Positions 20,838 to 32,920 of a stretch of 64,000 nt of DNA are shown piece by piece. Each line of letters starts with the position of its first letter. Within the stretch, counting starts at the first letter, position 1. Position numbers and translations under genes: made by a program. The notes beneath the pieces were generated by a model. That model was not told where the DNA came from, ran no database searches, and was given only the letters and a program-made list of their open reading frames with translations. Source of the DNA: Wolfiporia cocos. Taxonomy: Eukaryota > Basidiomycota > Agaricomycetes > Polyporales > Phaeolaceae. Location: assembly GCA_029448655.1 (NCBI GenBank), contig JACCLO010000067.1, forward strand, positions 1 through 64,000. The letters run 5' to 3'.

Positions 20838-22012
20838 CTCTACCCTTTAAGTATGTACATGGGAGCGCAACATGTCTACCCTTAAGTGCTGGCCTGTGTG
20901 CAGCACCATCCTAACGGCTGAGGTAAGAGAGTATGTAAGCGAGCATGTAACTACTGTAGTGACAGGGAGTGACCATAATGTGAGTGATGCATGGGTGCGC
21001 ACTACCCGGAGTGCCTATCTACGGGGTCAGGTGGTCATTGCCAGAGCGCCATTACTGGCATCCTCTATCCCTATGCCACATGACTCAGCACCATTAACTG
21101 GTGCCTTGTCATCTATGCTTACCCCTATGCTTACGTTTACGTGCATGGACTCTGGGCTTTTGGGCAAGCTCTTAGGTACTGGTGCACCCACATGTACTTA
21201 TGCACTGGCATGAGGACTTACATCCTCATGTCTAGCATTCTTGACATTAGGGTAATGACACCCTCTTTCATGCTGTCTACTGGCTGCCACTCTGCTCTTA
21301 GTTCACGACCATGCTAGTCTGGGGATGTCAGACCTTGCCAAACGCCATACTGCCACAAGACTGCTCGTTGCCCTGCCGTCCCCTTGACGCCATGGGGCCT
21401 GGGACCTGTCATGGTCTATGCACAGAATGCCCAGAAGGGCATTCCTAGGACAATTCCTCCTCGCTATCACAGTATGTGGCACTGCATGTGCACGCGTGCC
21501 CCTCTCTGCTTAGTTACTTCACATCATCCCTTGATGCCAGTAGAATCACCTGACCCAGTAGATTAGTGCTAGTCAGGCAGCACACGTATCAGGTACTCAC
21601 GTTCATGGTCACCACTGTAGTCACATTAGCATTACAGTCACCCTTAGTTACGGCGCACAGGCCGTTACTTTAGGGCATCCTACATATGCTCCTGTCATGT
21701 ACTTAAGTAGATGACAGATGGGGCTTATCCCATCTTTTGGATTTCAGCAATGGCTTAGGCCCCTCTCTTGCATCTTGCTGTGGGTTCTGCACCAGTCATA
21801 CTACTGAGTTCTCTACTTCGCTCATCTGGGGGCTTGCCTTCGTAGGCATAAGGTGACTCTGTTTAACCCTGCATAACTTGGGTGGCACCTCGATAGGTGT
21901 GTAGGGGTTCCCAGCAGGGCCAGTCCCACAGACATTTGTGGAGTCTGTGTCAGTCTATTGGAGATATTCCCTGGCTATGGGCCAGTCCCACAGATGGTAC
22001 ATCTGTATCAGC
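20838..22012. repeat. Mosaic of overlapping LTR fragments
   Basis: At least two further plus-sense core promoters with covarying dyads: CATGAGGA/TCCTCATG (21209-21230) and AGATGGG/CCCATCT (21716-21735). Two U5 ends are present: GTCTGTGTCA at 21952 and CTGTATCA near 22011. Starts and target duplications could not be assigned, so individual units are not delimited. No gene is supported. Confidence 0.5.
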
Positions 22013-22440
22013 ATGCAGTGCTCCTGATCACTCAAGTTGAAGATCATCATCTCCAATGTTGATCTGGGCCTTGATCTCAAATGGCCCTACAATCTTACCC
22101 ATCACTGTCTCCATAAACTCCTTCAAAAACATAACATCAGTCTCAGCTTCATCATCTTCCTCATCATTGAGAGCCTTCCACTTTGTGTGTCTTTGTTCAT
22201 TTTCCTTGTACATGCACTCTCAGCTTTTTTGCATGGCCTTCTAGGCAGGTCTTAGACATCATGGGTAATGTATGCAGGCATGCAGGATGGAAGGAGGTCA
22301 CTGGCTAATGTTGCACAAGTCTTGCCTGCTTACAATTCCTGCTGATTCATCCTTATAATTTTTATCTAAATGTGAGAAAAATACTCTGAGCGTGAGAACA
22401 ATTATCGCTCTATTACTTTCAGTTAAAGGTCGGCATGGTG
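22013..22440. other. Unassigned sequence with acidic minus-strand fragment
   Basis: A minus-strand stretch (22028-22213) encodes a 61-codon acidic peptide (NDEEDDEAETD, then KIVGPFEIKAQINIGDDD). It could be a gene tail, but no family is recognised. From 22214 to 22440 nothing is seen. Confidence 0.25.
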
Positions 22441-22757
22441 CATGCTAAGCGCCCATCTGCAGTGTCGTGCACCAGCCACAGTGGAATATGAAAGGTCATG
22501 CAAACTTGCTGGGACATTAACCTCAAGTCTGGCTCATATTGGATGTCAAGGTGCACTTGTGGGTGTGGCCCTTACCCTTGCTGCCCAATGGGACAAGAAG
22601 GGCTGTGGTGTGGGGGCGGAGACGCAGAGAAGGTCAAGGAGATGTCTCAGACACTATCCTGTGCAGTGCCCAGGCACACTTAATCTTGTTTCCAGTGCTG
22701 GGTGGAGGTGGGGGCAGAGGTGAGGTCGGACACAAGGCAGTGCACTCAGTCTCACAG
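22441..22757 (+). pseudogene. Fragment of a three-copy dispersed coding-like segment
   Basis: Reads AKRPSAVS at the start and, after a shift, MQTCWDINLKSGSYWM with a cysteine-rich follow-up (CTCGCGPYPCC). Relatives lie at 16965-17040 (minus) and 24605-24665 (plus). The family is unknown. The downstream end was split by the solo LTR at 22758. Confidence 0.35.
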
Positions 22758-23223
22758 TGTCACAAATTTTGAGGCTAGGCACCTGGCTGGGCATTACTCA
22801 GGATTTGCCCTCTGCGTGGGTCGAACGCATTGACTGATGCACAGGAAGTCACGTGACATGGAGATTAGATAAGGAGTCGTTGATTAGGGATTGCGGACCG
22901 TCCTCCCCGCCGGCCGCTCACATGATGTAGTTGTAGATGACACACTTATGGCATGACGATCGCGACGTAGTGCACGGCCCCCTTTAGGGTGGGCTGCTAC
23001 TGAGTAGTTACACCGCCTCTACATGTATATATACCACGTTGGTCTGGGGCTTACTCCCCAGACTTGTTCTTCTCAATGTATGGGTGATAGCCCTCCTCTC
23101 TTGATCACTACAGCATGCTGCTGACTCCGCCTCGCCTTGTCTCAACAACTCGGGGGTTGTACCCTGGGTCTTAGTACTTATAGGGTAGGACAGGGATAGA
23201 GGTATGCAGTCAAGTTTGTGTCA
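22758..23223 (+). repeat. Solo LTR (466 bp)
   Basis: TGTCACAAATTTTGAGG...GTTTGTGTCA with perfect duplication CACAG (22753-22757 and 23224-23228). TATATATA at 23026 and the perfect dyad GTCTGGGG/CCCCAGAC with loop CTTACT at 23042-23063. Confidence 0.92.
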
Positions 23224-23228
23224 CACAG

Positions 23229-23558
23229 CATTTCAGTACAATGTACAATACAATCAACAAATGATAGCATCACTTCATGAGGATTGTTTTTAGCTGAGCT
23301 ATATGCAGGTGCATATGATGCAGGCAAGACACTGGGCATGATAAATTCACTGTGGCAATCCAGTTTTGGAACATCCATGCAAGTGCGTATCCGATTGCCG
23401 GCTGGGTATACCATGCAGTGACACTATCATACTTGAACAAGTCAGAAAGATGTGCCTTAGAGATAAGGGTACCCCTTATTAATTGTAGAATTTAGGCTGT
23501 ACATGCTTTGCATGTTTGCCTCCCCGCCCAAGGATGAGACAAACCACTGTCCAACATT
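23229..23558. other. Unassigned sequence
   Basis: Right flank of the solo LTR target. A minus-strand open stretch (to 23414) reads RTCMDVPKLDCHSEF and onward without a family I recognise. It may be part of the same unknown gene relic as 22441-22757. Confidence 0.25.
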
Positions 23559-23566
23559 GTTGTTTC

Positions 23567-24429
23567 TAGTGATGTGCCAGGCCCAGCCTGGCTCAAAAGC
23601 CCCTGGCTTTGGCCGGGCTTGGACAGCCCACAGCTTTTCAAAACCTCAGGCTGGGCCCTCATTGACGGCTCACGGCTTGGCCCAGCCTAGGCCCCGGCTC
23701 GACCATGGCCTACTACTGCTAAGATAATCATCACTTTAGCTTCAGAGCTTGAGATTCACCTTTGCCAAACCTTTCCCAGATGAAATAGAAAACCTTGAAT
23801 CCTCCTGTCACAGATTTAACTGGCAGTCCCAGACCAGTGTCTGTGGAGACATACGTCTAACACCCTTAGCCAAAGGGCCCTATAACAGCTCAGCTGGTAT
23901 AGGCAGGACACGCTATATGTGTAGTTTCATATTCCCACGCTAGGCACTTATATTTCACCGTTGAGTATTTGGCTGAATACTTGGCATGGTTGGCCTTTCT
24001 GGTATTATATGTGCCACCTGGGATTCCAACCCCAGATATTCCGTGACACCTTCCAATCTATAGTAGGATTAAGTGTGAAATAATCACTCACCAGTGCAGC
24101 ATTCAGTAGCGTGCCTGCCATATGGGGAATCATATAGGCACCCGAAAGTGAGCGGCAGGCTTCAATGTTGCGGACTTGACTTTTCTGTAGTTTTAAATAA
24201 ACAAGATAGGTGCACCATGATTGAGTTGAGCATATAACTGGCCTGTATGGCTTATATTGTGCCTGCCAGATATTGTAGCCATTAAGATCCTAGGCCGGGG
24301 CTCAACAGCTTGGCCCGGCCTGGCCTGTATCTCAGGCCAGGCCCTGGGCCATCTCAAGCCATGCTGTAAAGCCCAGCTTGGCCCCGGACCCGGCTCATGG
24401 CCCAAAGCTGGGCCTGGCCCATCACACTA
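23567..24429. mobile_element. Non-autonomous hAT-like DNA transposon, copy 1
   Basis: Terminal inverted repeats TAGTGATGTGCCAGGCCC at the left and the reverse of TAGTGTGATGGGCCAGGC at the right. The 8-bp duplication is GTTGTTTC/GTTGTTTT (one mismatch). Subterminal regions are rich in GGCCCAGC/GGCCCGG repeats, common in hAT-type elements. No transposase. It holds a 243-bp insertion (23806-24048) that is absent from copy 2 at 61452. Confidence 0.8.
23806..24048. repeat. Short LTR-like insertion (243 bp) in the hAT-like element
   Basis: TGTCACAGATTTAACTGG...TTCCGTGACA. Comparison with copy 2, which reads straight from CCTCC to GATCTATAG, shows it is a later insertion. The flanks CCTCC and CCTTC match imperfectly as a 5-bp duplication. 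No TATA box was recognised, so it may be a degenerate or truncated LTR. Confidence 0.55.
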
Positions 24430-25315
24430 GTTGTTTTCTTGCACCGCTCACGTTCGTTCGCTCTCTTTCACGCGATCCCGACGCTTGCTTCAACAATCCA
24501 GGTCCTAGTGGTGCACCTGCTAGTGAAGCTTGCACCTATTCCATCCAATAGAGACTGGGAGGAGAGAGGGGGCAGGGCGGGGGAGGAGGGCTGCTCGAGG
24601 ACGGGGCGCAAGCTAAGCGCCCATCCGCAGTCAGCCACAGCGAGTTCGAAAAGGCCATGCAAACTCGAAGTCCCTGATCTCTCGCTCGATCGTTCTCATC
24701 GTGACGACGGGACATTATAACTCAAGTGTAAGACCCTGCCATCATGTAGCAGGATTAACTACCCTTCAGCTAACACTCGTATCAGTGATAACGATAACGA
24801 AGAGGTCGCCACACCGAATGGATCCGGGATACATATCTGGAGTCACAGTTCACCTGGAGTCTCTAAAGCTTATTCGCGAAGTCAAACAGCTGCTGCAGTG
24901 CCCGCCATGCGCGGCCGCCTGACCAAGAGGAGCTTTGTGATTGGGTGCAACGACTCGATCATTGCAAGGGTGCGCTCTCACGTACCTGGAAACCTGTGTT
25001 GCGCTAACAGGCTCTGTCAAAGAATCTCTACGACTCGCTTCACTTAAAGCGCCCCTTCTATCTCCTTTTCGGCACACTGGACTCTATCACGACTACGTGT
25101 CTGTTTGGGATGATGCGTTTGCTCGGATGAAATCATCAAACGGCACAGTGCCGGATACCCCTGCACAGCCCCCACCGATCGAAGCCACCACCAGTCAGGG
25201 GTATAACCACCGCTGAGCGCAGGACTAGTCGCTCGGCACTGCGGAAAGAAACTCGAAGAGGTGGTTTATGACCCCCATGCGCCCAATGCGCTGCAACGCG
25301 GCGTGACTGTAGGGG
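24430..25315. other. Unassigned region with weak coding-like pieces
   Basis: 24605-24665 holds the third copy of the dispersed segment (AKRPSAVSHSEFEKAMQTR). From 24830 to 25216 plus-strand frames such as LKLIREVKQLLQCPP and MGATTRSLQGCALTYLETC, ending about 25216, look coding-like but match no family I know. Treated as a possible unknown gene relic. Confidence 0.25.
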
Positions 25316-25320
25316 CCCTG

Positions 25321-25882
25321 TGTCACAAACTTTCCTTAGAGGATACGTAACATCCCTCGCTGCAGGTATTATAGGCGCCGCTAGGTGCGCGCGCAGCTTC
25401 CATGATCCTCAGCCACCTCCGCGTCTATCCAGGACTCCGTCTAGATCATATGACTGTAGGTAGCGCTGTAGGGTAGCGCGCGCCTTAGGTACTCACGTTA
25501 GGGTCACACCGTCACATGTCGTTACAGGTAGTTACATTATCATGTGCCCTCTTAGTTACTGCGCACGAGGCCGCGACTTTAGGGCGACCATTACTGGTCA
25601 GCTCCCCATGTATAAGTACGACAAGATGGGGACTTACTTCCCCATCTTTAGGATTCTCGACAACTGAGCTTAGGCTCCTTTCTCATCTGCGTTTGTGTGC
25701 GTCTCTGCCCCGGGGGCCCTCCACGACTTGCTTGTCTGTGTGTCTTCCCTCTTGGTTCGCCTTAGGAGTTCCCCCTTGGGGATACAGCCGACTGGCTGCC
25801 TTGTGGTTAGCACACCCGCCCTGTAGGAACGTCTAGGGACTCCCCTGTAGCCAGGGTCCCACAAACCTGTGAGTTTGAGTCA
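25321..25882 (+). repeat. Solo LTR (562 bp)
   Basis: TGTCACAAACTTTCC...GTTTGAGTCA with perfect duplication CCCTG (25316-25320 and 25883-25887). TATAAG at 25611; dyad AGATGGGGA/TCCCCATCT at 25624-25647. Its U5 hairpin is CAAAC/GTTTG (25862-25877), where other LTRs have CAGAC/GTCTG. Confidence 0.92.
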
Positions 25883-25887
25883 CCCTG

Positions 25888-26600
25888 ATGTCTCCCCGCA
25901 TGCATGCTCAAACTGCAGTCTTCTTTGCTTGAGATGTAGTCGGGCAAAAAAACAAAGTAAACCATATTCTATTCACTCTGCAATCATATGGTTGACTGTG
26001 CCTGCGTTGGCAAATTGTATAGAACGTGCCGGAATCGGTAAAAGGTGGGATCGCCAGTAACATACGCCCTTAGTCGCAGCTCATTGTATTGTACGGCGAA
26101 TAAGTTTTCGATGACACCTTCGCATATCTCACTTGGCTATACCTTGCTAAGACCTATGGGTTCGATGCCTGGACCCTGCACTGTTCCATCAGTGTCTTTG
26201 CAAGATCTTCAAATCAGCCTGTCAATGCAGAGTGGGCTTCAGACGAAGCGAAGGTGTCCCTGTATCAGGGATTGACTACTTCACGTACGTCGTACACTGT
26301 TAGTTATACCCGAAGTCCATTCTGGCCTATGATCTCCCCAGCTGCTGCTAGAGATCCTCTTGCAAAGAGCCTTCAATAATGCCCCACTGTCTGATGTGAC
26401 GTTCTGCCGCGCACGCTTGTTCGACTTGAGTGCCCGGAGTGCAGTACATGGCGCTGATTACGCATATAAGTGAGCGATCAGATGCGGAGCTGATGATGAC
26501 TTCCACATCAGGTGGAGATTTGGCGATGCGCTGGATAGTTGTGAGTGAGTGAGAGGTGAGGAGAACGCCATCTATATTCCGACGGCCGATAGTGGACTAC
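25888..26600. other. Gene-poor interval
   Basis: No supported gene. A minus-strand reading around 26420-26580 (NIDGVLLTSHSL, PPDVEVIISSASDRSL) looks coding-like. It could be the 3' part of the aldolase relic or a separate relic. No family assigned. Confidence 0.3.
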
Positions 26601-27204
26601 GGTGAGTAATGTGCGTAGTTGAGCTTTTGATGGTGCGGTCACTTGACCGAGACCGTCTACACTCAAGATCTCGTCGATGCTCTGTACGTGCCTCAAGTCG
26701 TTCGCAGATGCGAGGTATTCTGACGCCATCAGTCCCCATGTGCTCTTGTGTAAATGGACTGCCGAATCCACGGATACCTGGAACCCTTGGGGGAATGCGC
26801 CGCCGCAGCAACGATCGACTTGGCTTGAGCGGCGGTTGATACCTATCATGATTGACGTATATTGTACCACGACCGACTAGCCCAGCGTGTTCTACATACC
26901 ATTGGAACCAGCACTCCCCGGGCGCCGGCATCAAGCCCATACTTGATTTGCCACCGACACTACCGTCTGCACACGCCCCTGTTGCAGGTATTCTGACAAT
27001 AGTGCTGGGCGCCGAGCTTCCGAGCCCCGATATTGTTTGGATGGATTCGGCAGCGCCTGGCTGAAGAGATGTCATGCCATGCTCACAATCAATGAGCAGC
27101 CATGAGAGATGGGGCGAGGCGAGCGCAGCAGTGCGCGCTTTCAAAGCACCTGGCAGCGTGATCCATGCGCCGAACGCTGGCTTCGATGCGCGAAAGGGCT
27201 TCAA
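26600..27204 (-). pseudogene. HpcH/HpaI-family aldolase relic
   Basis: Class II aldolase of the 4-hydroxy-2-oxo-heptanedioate type, which cleaves 2-keto-3-deoxy acids to pyruvate plus an aldehyde. From 27204 it reads MKPFRASKPAFGAWITLPGA, then HLSWLLIDCEHGMTSLQPGA and VRIPATG. In a shifted frame comes WQIKYGLDAGARGVLVPM, then a plausible intron with GTATGT...TAG and a restart VSTAAQAKSIVAAAA. GIRGFGSPFTQ and ASEYLASANDL fall in two further frames. At least three frame changes cannot all be introns, and the C-terminal GPYDLS block is missing. Most likely a decayed gene; assembly indels are the alternative. Confidence 0.75.
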
Positions 27205-28690
27205 GAAGACGGTGCATTATACTCCGCTGTGGAATTGTTGCGATGACAATACATTACATTCATTGACTTGGTGCTTGTGGACAGATCCTCGCCGAACACA
27301 GACTCCGACCGTTGCATCTTGGCCTGCTCCGCACGTGGGCAAGCAAGATTAGATGCGAGAAATCCCTGGTAGAAATAATAACCAGAAAGCACCCCCGTCA
27401 CTGTGCGCAGACACCAGCGGCATCCGAGCCACCGCTGCCTCGTTGCAGCACGCTCACCGACGCCACACACAACTGTGGTGTTCCTGTTGAATCGGAATAG
27501 TTTGTTGCCCAGAATGGCTAGGGTGAATAGTACAGCAATGGACCATGCGTATACGCGAAGTTACTAACCACCTGCCAATGCAGCGGAAAGGCCAGCGAAG
27601 AGGCCGTCTCTCCGAGCTTCCTGTGGAGGTTGGCGTGTGAATGTCATCATTATCGAGATTGGAATGGATGGATATAGATTTCCCTACAGTTGTACATCTT
27701 GCTACAGCATCATCGGGAGCCACAAGTGAAGTGTCGGCGGCGTTGGGCATAGTGATAAATTATGGAACGCGATGCGTTTGCGGACTTGATGCGGACAGAT
27801 AAACGTGTGCACCACTTAGTAACTCAAATAGAATTAATAATTCCCCTGCCTGACACACGGCGTGCGCGCGCTAACATCACCCCGCGTCACATAAGCTCGA
27901 CGTCACGACTTCGTGACTGAGCGCGTCAAAGTCTCGCGTGGAGCTCGCTGTGGCTGGCATCGTAGACATTGGGCTTCTTCTTGTATGTGGATAACTCACT
28001 GGAAATATCGGCGAACAAGCGCAAACTGTCTTCAGACATATCAAATACTTTCAGTTCCATCGAGGGTACGTTATATGCGCTCAATTGCACGGATCTTATT
28101 TACAGCAACATCCTCCATTCGTGTAGACGCTTTGATCAGCGTCAAGCAGAAACTCGGGGATAGTAGTCGTAGCAGTCGGGTCTCTATATGCGCCGAACTA
28201 TACCAGCTGGCATATCTCTCCGAGTCTTTCTCCCAGCAGCGCCTGCGGTCGAACAAGGATTGGATCCATCAAGTGGATATCCTAGATCGTGAAGGTGGGC
28301 ACACTATTTCTGGGTTTCTTCCAACTACCACATATGATCCGCAGGGGTCAATCTGTGGAATCCATCTGCCTTGTCTCGCGATATGGATGATGAGGATACT
28401 TGAAATGTGAATGCTGCATGTGAGTCTAGTTCATCATGCCGAGAGTGTCTCACCGTACCATCCCCAATCACCGGTTCGGCTATCCGTACAGTGAAGTTGG
28501 CCGGATTCCGCCTCGTTGAAGCCGGATTAGAGAACAAGCCAGCCATTGACAGTGAGACAATCATCCATCACGATGTCACCTAGTTTGAGATCGCTTCTCC
28601 ACAGCTCTCATCCATGTGCTGCAGCTCGCAAGCAAAGCCGGCGTTAGCATGTCAGGTACAACCATCAGTTCGCGTGCGGACTCCCAAGAC
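27205..28690. other. Interval without a recognised gene
   Basis: A plus-strand open frame 27913-28410 (165 codons) and overlapping pieces such as VDIGLLLVCG (about 27960) are present but show no family motif and no convincing exon chain. The upstream part (27205-27912) looks intergenic. I cannot support a gene call. Confidence 0.25.
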
Positions 28691-28699
28691 GGGCCGCTT

Positions 28700-30478
28700 A
28701 CTCAGAAAATGTGAATTCTAGCGATCGGACGCCATGATCTTGCAGGCTCCGTGCTTGCATGTGCAGCGAAGGTATGACTACTATCCGCCCCATGAGTGCA
28801 CGCCAATGTGATTTCTCCTGAAGGATTGGTACCGTCTTCTCACCTGAATCGAAGTTAGCAGCCGCCCTCGGGCGATGACAGGGGCGACGCACCTGATCCG
28901 AGTACGATGACATCGTCAGCACGCCCGACACTTCATATGCGACATCAGACTTTATTTGCCAATCATATTGACTGCGACGTACATTCGCCAGAGACCAGGC
29001 TTGGCCGGATGTGGTTCCCAAAGGTCGGATGTGGCAAAGCCACGCTCCCCATTTGGCATATTCTCGATGCAAGGCTGGTGTGTCTCGCACGTCTGCACGC
29101 ACATGCACGCCATACCTCAGTATACTTCGGGCGGCTACATCGTTACATTTTGGCACGCACCAACATCTGCAGCTCGAATGTCCCGTCTCCCTGAGGAACC
29201 CAGCGACATACACTCTCTGGGAAGCTGCATCCATTCCCAGTCGGCGCGCTTCTTGCCAATAGGGCTCGGCTCTTCGACGCCGTCATCGAACACGCATGTC
29301 ACCAGGCCGAATTCGGTTGCACCGTAGCACGCCAACAGGCGCACGCCTTTATCCACGAGCTTCTCACCATTCGCCCTGGAGAGCGGGCCGCCGGCGAATA
29401 TCTAAGACGTGAGTGATAAGCGAGTTGCTCCCTCGACCAGCGCAATGTGATGCAGGTACTGACAAGAGCCTGAAGAGACGCAAGGTACTTCGCGTCATCC
29501 TCGTTCTGCGACCACGCCTGGCGAAAACAGTACTTTTAGCAATCACAGGCACACTACACAACCAGAGCCTACCTCGACGAAAGCAGGGACGCTCTCGATA
29601 GCCGTGCAGCCTGTCTTGCGCGCCGTCTCAATTGTGTTCTGCGGGGTCGGCACGACCGGGGGCGCTGACACGATCGCGCGCGGGGGGAACAGCGACGTCG
29701 GCTGGCCGGACAAGAGCGGCGCGTACAGCTGCGAGCAGAGTCCCATTACGTGGAACGGCGGTAGCGCCATGCACCCCCACCGTATCGCCTTCCTGCGCGA
29801 CTCCACGAAGATGGGCATCCTGCACCAGTGTAGGATCGTCGTGTGCGTGTGCGGGATCGGCTTCGGGAAGCCGGTGGAGCCTGAGGAGTGCAGGTAGAGC
29901 ACAACATCCGATGGCGACGCCGCGCACGCGGGCGGCGGGTAAGGGCCCGAGACGGCACGCGGCGGGTCGAAGGAGGGCGCGAGCGTCGGGAAGACGTCCG
30001 TGAGCGCGGGCAGGTCGTCGACGTGCATGGCGAATCCGCTCGGCAGGCTCTCCCGGACCGCGTCAGTGAATGGGGCGAAGGTGGGCTGTGAGACGATGCG
30101 ATGGCAGCTCGTGTGCTCCATCAGGCTTGCTATTGCGGGCACGGAGTTGCGGGAGGACATAGGGAAGGGGACGAGCCCCGCACGGATCAGACCCGCGACG
30201 AGCGCATGGTAGAGCAGAGTATCGCAGTTCGCGATGATAGCGACAACGGCGCCCTCTTCGCCCTTCCGTCCGGGCCTGAAGGAGTGGGCAACGCGGTGAA
30301 TTGCCTGAGCGAACTCGAGGAACGATATACTTCCGAGCGTATCAGAAGACAAGTCTGGAAACAGGAAGAGAAAGAACGGAGAGGTGGAATTGTATTCGGC
30401 ATGGAAGTCGACGAGCCCAGGGATGAGAGATAGCGAACCGTTGAGGGGCGGGAGTACAGGCGATGCAGATGCAGACAT
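28700..30478 (-). pseudogene. Adenylate-forming (NRPS-like/reductase-type) enzyme relic
   Basis: ANL-superfamily adenylation domain of the fungal NRPS-like type (A-T-R carboxylic acid reductases). Starts MSASASPVLPPLNGSLSLIP at 30478 and is open for about 300 codons, including the P-loop-like core HSSGSTGFPKPIPH and ALPPFHVMGL. After an intron near 29550 comes ASLQALV, then FAGGPLSRANGEKLV and LLACYGATEFG. The reading shifts frame at RVYV/WVPQGDGTFELQM, then NMPNGERGFATSDLW, and after another intron GRADDVIVLGSGEKTVP. Downstream the carrier and reductase domains are not found. One clear frameshift and the missing C-terminus suggest a pseudogene. A truncated but functional acyl-CoA-ligase-like protein is less likely. 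Confidence 0.8.
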
Positions 30479-32920
30479 ATCTGCCAGAAGCTGAACAGAG
30501 TGGATTATAATGATTCTGATGGAGTATGTGGGTGCTGAGAATGAGGCCTATTTAAACGAAGTTCTCGAGCCATCCCCGTGACGCGGGAAGGTCCATCGGT
30601 GAATATTTGAATGGCTTGCCGGTGCGCTGCGGGTCAGTTGTCCTCATGAATCCGAGCAGGTAGGTAATCGTCTACTGGTGTCAGTATCGAGTGTGGCGTA
30701 CTAGATCCTGAGGCCTGAAGAGTGGCCGGCCGAGCTCGGCATCTGTTAGCCGACCAAATGTGAGACCGCGGTGATCTCGGAGCGTTCCTTTCGTTATCGT
30801 CGCAGAAAGCCGCGAAGGTTCTCTCCAGCGATCGGAGGCTAGTCGATTGGAGTCCCGCACAGCCTCGCACCTCCAGCCTTCCTGAGACGCAGGGGCACGA
30901 CATAATCAGCAGCCCAGTACATCTTCGACGGGCGCGGAACATTCTTGCTGATATTCTAGAGCTGTCAGCATCATCACCTTGGGGCCCGCGGCCACGACAG
31001 CCGACGCAGAATTCCGCCAACGATTGCGATCGTCAGATTTTGGGGAGTTGGTATCATGCAGCAAAATAAACTAACGCGTAAAGCATGGGCAACTGATCTT
31101 CCCGCATAGCCTGTCTATCGCTATGTGACTCGTCAAAGTCCGCCAGCGGCTTCGACGCCCGGAAGGACTCACTGCTGGAAGTGAGAGATTGAAGATTGAT
31201 CTAGACGTTTCTCCTACGAGTGTGGCCAAGTGGCAAAAAGAGCGGAGCTGCATGGACGTCGGAAATGATAGAAGAGCCTTTCATTTCGGACCAACTGCGC
31301 ATTTGAGCTGGCACATTCCAACCACCGTGCCCGCCAGGCCATTCCAGGCTGAGCATGTCCGGCATTGCTCATACCGACACTGCCGGGCGGTGAAAGGCTC
31401 AGACTAACCCGATGGTAAACAAAAGTGGTTCCGGCTGTATGATAACGATATGGCAACAACACATCGCTTGCAATCCTTCCAGGAGGCTCTCGGCTCCACG
31501 TGAATTACTTCATCTGCACTACATTGACCAAATCTCACTGTTCCTGTACAACACAATTTCCTAAGAATCCTAACATGCGAGGGCGCATATTTCGTATCAT
31601 GTCAAGTCGATAGTTGCTAAATACAGATAAAATGGGTCAGAGCTGGTAGCAATGGGCGCCCAATGCCTCTGACAATTATTTGGGGCGTTCACCTTGAATT
31701 TATAGTGCAAGGATAGCTCTTCAGAGCCTCGCCTTCCCGATTCCGAAACACACAATTAGATTGCATATTCTCGCCATGTCAGTAGTAAGTTAATACACCG
31801 CAAGTAGTCAGACGATCGTCCGCGAGAAAGGCTAATCGATTCAGAAGTCCTGCTCTAAACTGTTCCCTCACCTGCTTAATGTCATGCCCAGTGTGACTGT
31901 CCGTTCGTAGGCTTGCTGGTTCACTCGCCTCCCAACGTTTGCGACACGGTACCGTTGCACAATAGCTACCTCCTTGATTTGTCAGAGCACTCTTGCTGCG
32001 GAAGACTTTGCGGGTTCTGGAGACATAAATATCTACTTTCGCAACGTACGCTACACATGCGCCGATGGCGTTGTTTGTCACGAAACATGTTCTGCTCTTC
32101 TTGCGTACTTTGCTACTCACCAGTGCACTCCCAGGAGTTGTAGCTATGTGTACCTGTAGCACAGATGGCATAATATGTCCCATTGTTCTTACCTTCGCCT
32201 CACAAACACGCTCGTGTATCGCTTCGTTCTTCGATGAAACTGCAGTTTTCGCTGATGTGTGAACTGAGCACTTAGGTGATGACTGACTTCAGGGCCTGTA
32301 GTCCGGCATTCAGTACGTTTAGTGCAAAGTAGCGGGCCATGTCGGAACCGGCGCTACTTCATTATCAAGCAATATAAGAACAGAGATGAGTAGATAGATA
32401 CTCAGCGTGGGTGGCGCCCACGCTTCAATGTGGCTTGCTAATCCGTGTTCATGCTATTTGCACGGCATGCTACACGATCGAAGTGTTGTAATAGAGGTTT
32501 TTTTACTAACGATAATTATGACTCGCCCTTTTCCGAGGTTGTGCAAGAATTATGAGAACGAGGTATGGCATCATTGATACCCTACAGTGTTTTCGTACAT
32601 CCGATGCGGGTTAACAGTACTTGGATACAGTTACTGGTATGCGTCACAAAGATCAAGGACTACGCTCTACCCACTCCATTTTAAAAACTTAGTAGTGGAG
32701 CTCAAAAAATCCGTGCCACAGTCAATTTTATTGTTAGCAAAACACCTCTAATTCGAGAGTGATTGTGGAGGCGACGGGGGGACTGCATCTAGCACTTAAA
32801 TCATATGGGTCAGTGTTGGACCACGATGGAGCGATCGCCGCCACCGCCCGTCCGATCCGCTCAGATCTTGTGACGCACTAGTACTAGTGACAGGTGCCAC
32901 CACAGCGCGGTCACGCCGAA
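30479..32920. other. Long interval without a supported gene
   Basis: Contains only short open frames, for example a 128-codon one at 30634-31020 (minus) and 134 codons at 31779-32183 (minus), with no recognisable domain or consistent exon pattern. The part nearest 30479 should hold the promoter of the adenylate-forming gene. I see no LTR ends here. Confidence 0.4.

Noticed and set aside
29628..30003. Alternative open frames of about 100-120 codons overlapping the adenylation gene
   Set aside because: GC-rich shadow frames of the true minus-strand reading that contains the adenylation motifs.
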